From: Actinomycetes bacterium
GTDB taxonomy: Bacteria; Actinomycetota; Acidimicrobiia; Acidimicrobiales; Palsa-688
Direction: 5' to 3'
NCBI GenBank assembly: GCA_021819345.1
Contig: JAKARG010000194.1
Location: 1-6,353, forward strand
DNA length: 6,353 nucleotides
Of this stretch, positions 5,585 to 6,353 are shown piece after piece. The first letter of the stretch is position 1. Each line of letters starts with the position of its first letter. The position numbers and the translations under genes are program-made. The notes under the pieces were generated by a model that was not told the DNA's origin, made no database searches, and saw only the letters and a program-made list of their open reading frames with translations.

Positions 5585-6353
5585 GTGACGGCTGGTCCCA
5601 ACCCGGCACCCGGCGGCGGCGCTCCCGGCCGATCGTCGCGGTGGGCACGGTCCGACCCGCTCGACGTCCTCGTCTACGTGCTCATCTTCGTCACCGCCGT
5701 CTCGCAGATGGCGATCGTCCCGCTCCTGCCGGAGGTCGCCCACCGCTACTCCCTCGGCGCCTCGTCGCTCGCCTGGGTGCTGACCCTCCCGGGCATCGCC
5801 ATGCTGGTCAGCTCCGCACCGATCGGCATGCTCGGGGACCGCCTCGGCAACCGCAGGGTGACCCTGGCCGGCGCAGTCCTGCTCAGCTTCGGAGTGCTCG
5901 CCGAGGCGGTGACCTCGTTGCCCGTGCTCGTGCTCGCCAGGCTGGTCTACGGCGTCGGCTACGGCACCCTTTGGACCACCGGGCTCGCCTGGCTCGCAGA
6001 GAGGAGCCCGGCCGGCGCCCCCCGCCGGCTCGGGATGACGGTCACCGCCTCGGCGATCGGATCGACCGTCGGGCCGACCTTTGCCGGGGTGCTGGCCGAC
6101 CGGTTCGGCTTCCCGGTCCCCTTCCTCGTCGCCGGCGGGCTGACCGCGGTGGTCACCACTTCGCTCGTCGTCGGCGTCGAGCGGTCGCAACAGCTGGAGG
6201 CCGTGGTCGACCGGTTGCGGGTCGGAGCAGCCCAGCCCGCAGGAGCAGGCCAACCCGCAGGCGCAGGCCAGCCGGCGGGCGCGGCCCAGCCCGGCCCGGC
6301 ACCACAGGGGGGCGGCGGCAATGCCTTGGGCGCCCTCCGGCGCCCGGCGGTCC
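5585..6353 (+). CDS. Major facilitator superfamily transporter, partial (C-terminus beyond right edge)
   Basis: The first 256 codons of an inner-membrane secondary transporter. A Pro/Gly-rich cytoplasmic N-terminus (1-25) precedes six predicted membrane segments, roughly 27-49, 61-83, 92-110, 112-135, 150-170 and 177-198. MFS motif A is intact between segments 2 and 3 (G81, D85, R86, G88, R90). Segment 4 carries R119 in LARLVYGVGYG, resembling motif B. Segment 5 has G159-x3-G163-P164-x2-A167-G168, close to the 'antiporter' motif C of proton-coupled exporters. That points to efflux or exchange as much as to uptake, and the substrate is unknown. After segment 6 comes the central cytoplasmic loop, expanded by a four-unit hexapeptide repeat (214-237). 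A GTG start at 5585 with GAGGAGA upstream is well supported. It diverges from the LysR gene and is probably under its control. The second six-segment half should lie outside the window. Confidence 0.9.
   Translation, partial: MTAGPNPAPGGGAPGRSSRWARSDPLDVLVYVLIFVTAVSQMAIVPLLPEVAHRYSLGASSLAWVLTLPGIAMLVSSAPIGMLGDRLGNRRVTLAGAVLLSFGVLAEAVTSLPVLVLARLVYGVGYGTLWTTGLAWLAERSPAGAPRRLGMTVTASAIGSTVGPTFAGVLADRFGFPVPFLVAGGLTAVVTTSLVVGVERSQQLEAVVDRLRVGAAQPAGAGQPAGAGQPAGAAQPGPAPQGGGGNALGALRRPAV
6224..6295 (+). repeat. 18-bp x 4 in-frame repeat in the MFS central loop
   Basis: Four consecutive 18-bp units (6224-6241, 6242-6259, 6260-6277, 6278-6295) encode GAAQPA, GAGQPA, GAGQPA and GAAQPG. Unit length is a multiple of three, so copy-number change would keep the frame. 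Units differ mainly at silent or conservative positions (for example CAG/CAA and GCA/GCG), showing drift after duplication. The protein segment is flexible, uncharged Ala/Gly/Pro/Gln linker. Confidence 0.85.

Noticed and set aside
6224..6295. Possible CRISPR array
   Set aside because: The 18-bp units abut with no unique spacers and are in frame within a transporter gene.
5549..6321. Minus-strand open frames opposite the MFS gene, including a Gly/Trp/Pro repeat protein
   Set aside because: They are shadows. The repeat-like protein is just the antisense reading of the 18-bp MFS repeat.

Overview
The window is about 70% G+C by eye. It carries densely packed genes with GTG and TTG starts, 4-base ATGA overlaps, and proteins of actinobacterial character. 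It most likely comes from an actinomycete chromosome, possibly an uncultivated Acidimicrobiia-like lineage. That placement is inferred from composition and family resemblance only; there is no rRNA or other marker gene here.

Left part (1-2012), translation and RNA modification. The N-terminal 268 codons of fmt (methionyl-tRNA formyltransferase) run leftward off the edge. Across a 72-bp divergent gap lies a rightward two-gene unit. It encodes an RsmC-like class I SAM methyltransferase and a TrmH/SpoU-family SPOUT RNA 2'-O-methyltransferase, joined by an ATGA stop/start overlap. A short convergent gap (2013-2061) with a weak hairpin closes this part.

Right part (2062-6353), a small accessory metabolic locus. 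Three genes point leftward, in transcription order: a LysR-type regulator, an enolase-superfamily enzyme of the mandelate racemase/muconate lactonizing (MR/MLE) group, and a zinc-dependent medium-chain alcohol dehydrogenase. The two enzyme genes overlap by ATGA. Diverging from the regulator is an MFS transporter gene that runs off the right edge. The gap between regulator and transporter holds an AT-rich island with two overlapping perfect inverted repeats, which look like an operator. The simplest reading is a LysR-controlled module in which the MR/MLE enzyme dehydrates or isomerises an acid substrate, the dehydrogenase acts on a related alcohol or carbonyl, and the MFS protein moves a substrate or product. 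The substrate cannot be read from the sequence.

The points most worth following are: the operator-like inverted repeats, which also argue for a later GTG start of the regulator; an MR/MLE active site that appears to lack two usual Asp residues; a triplicated 25-27 bp repeat that includes the regulator's stop codon; and an 18-bp x4 in-frame repeat in the MFS central loop. No CRISPR array, tRNA, rRNA, transposase or clearly new multi-gene system is visible.
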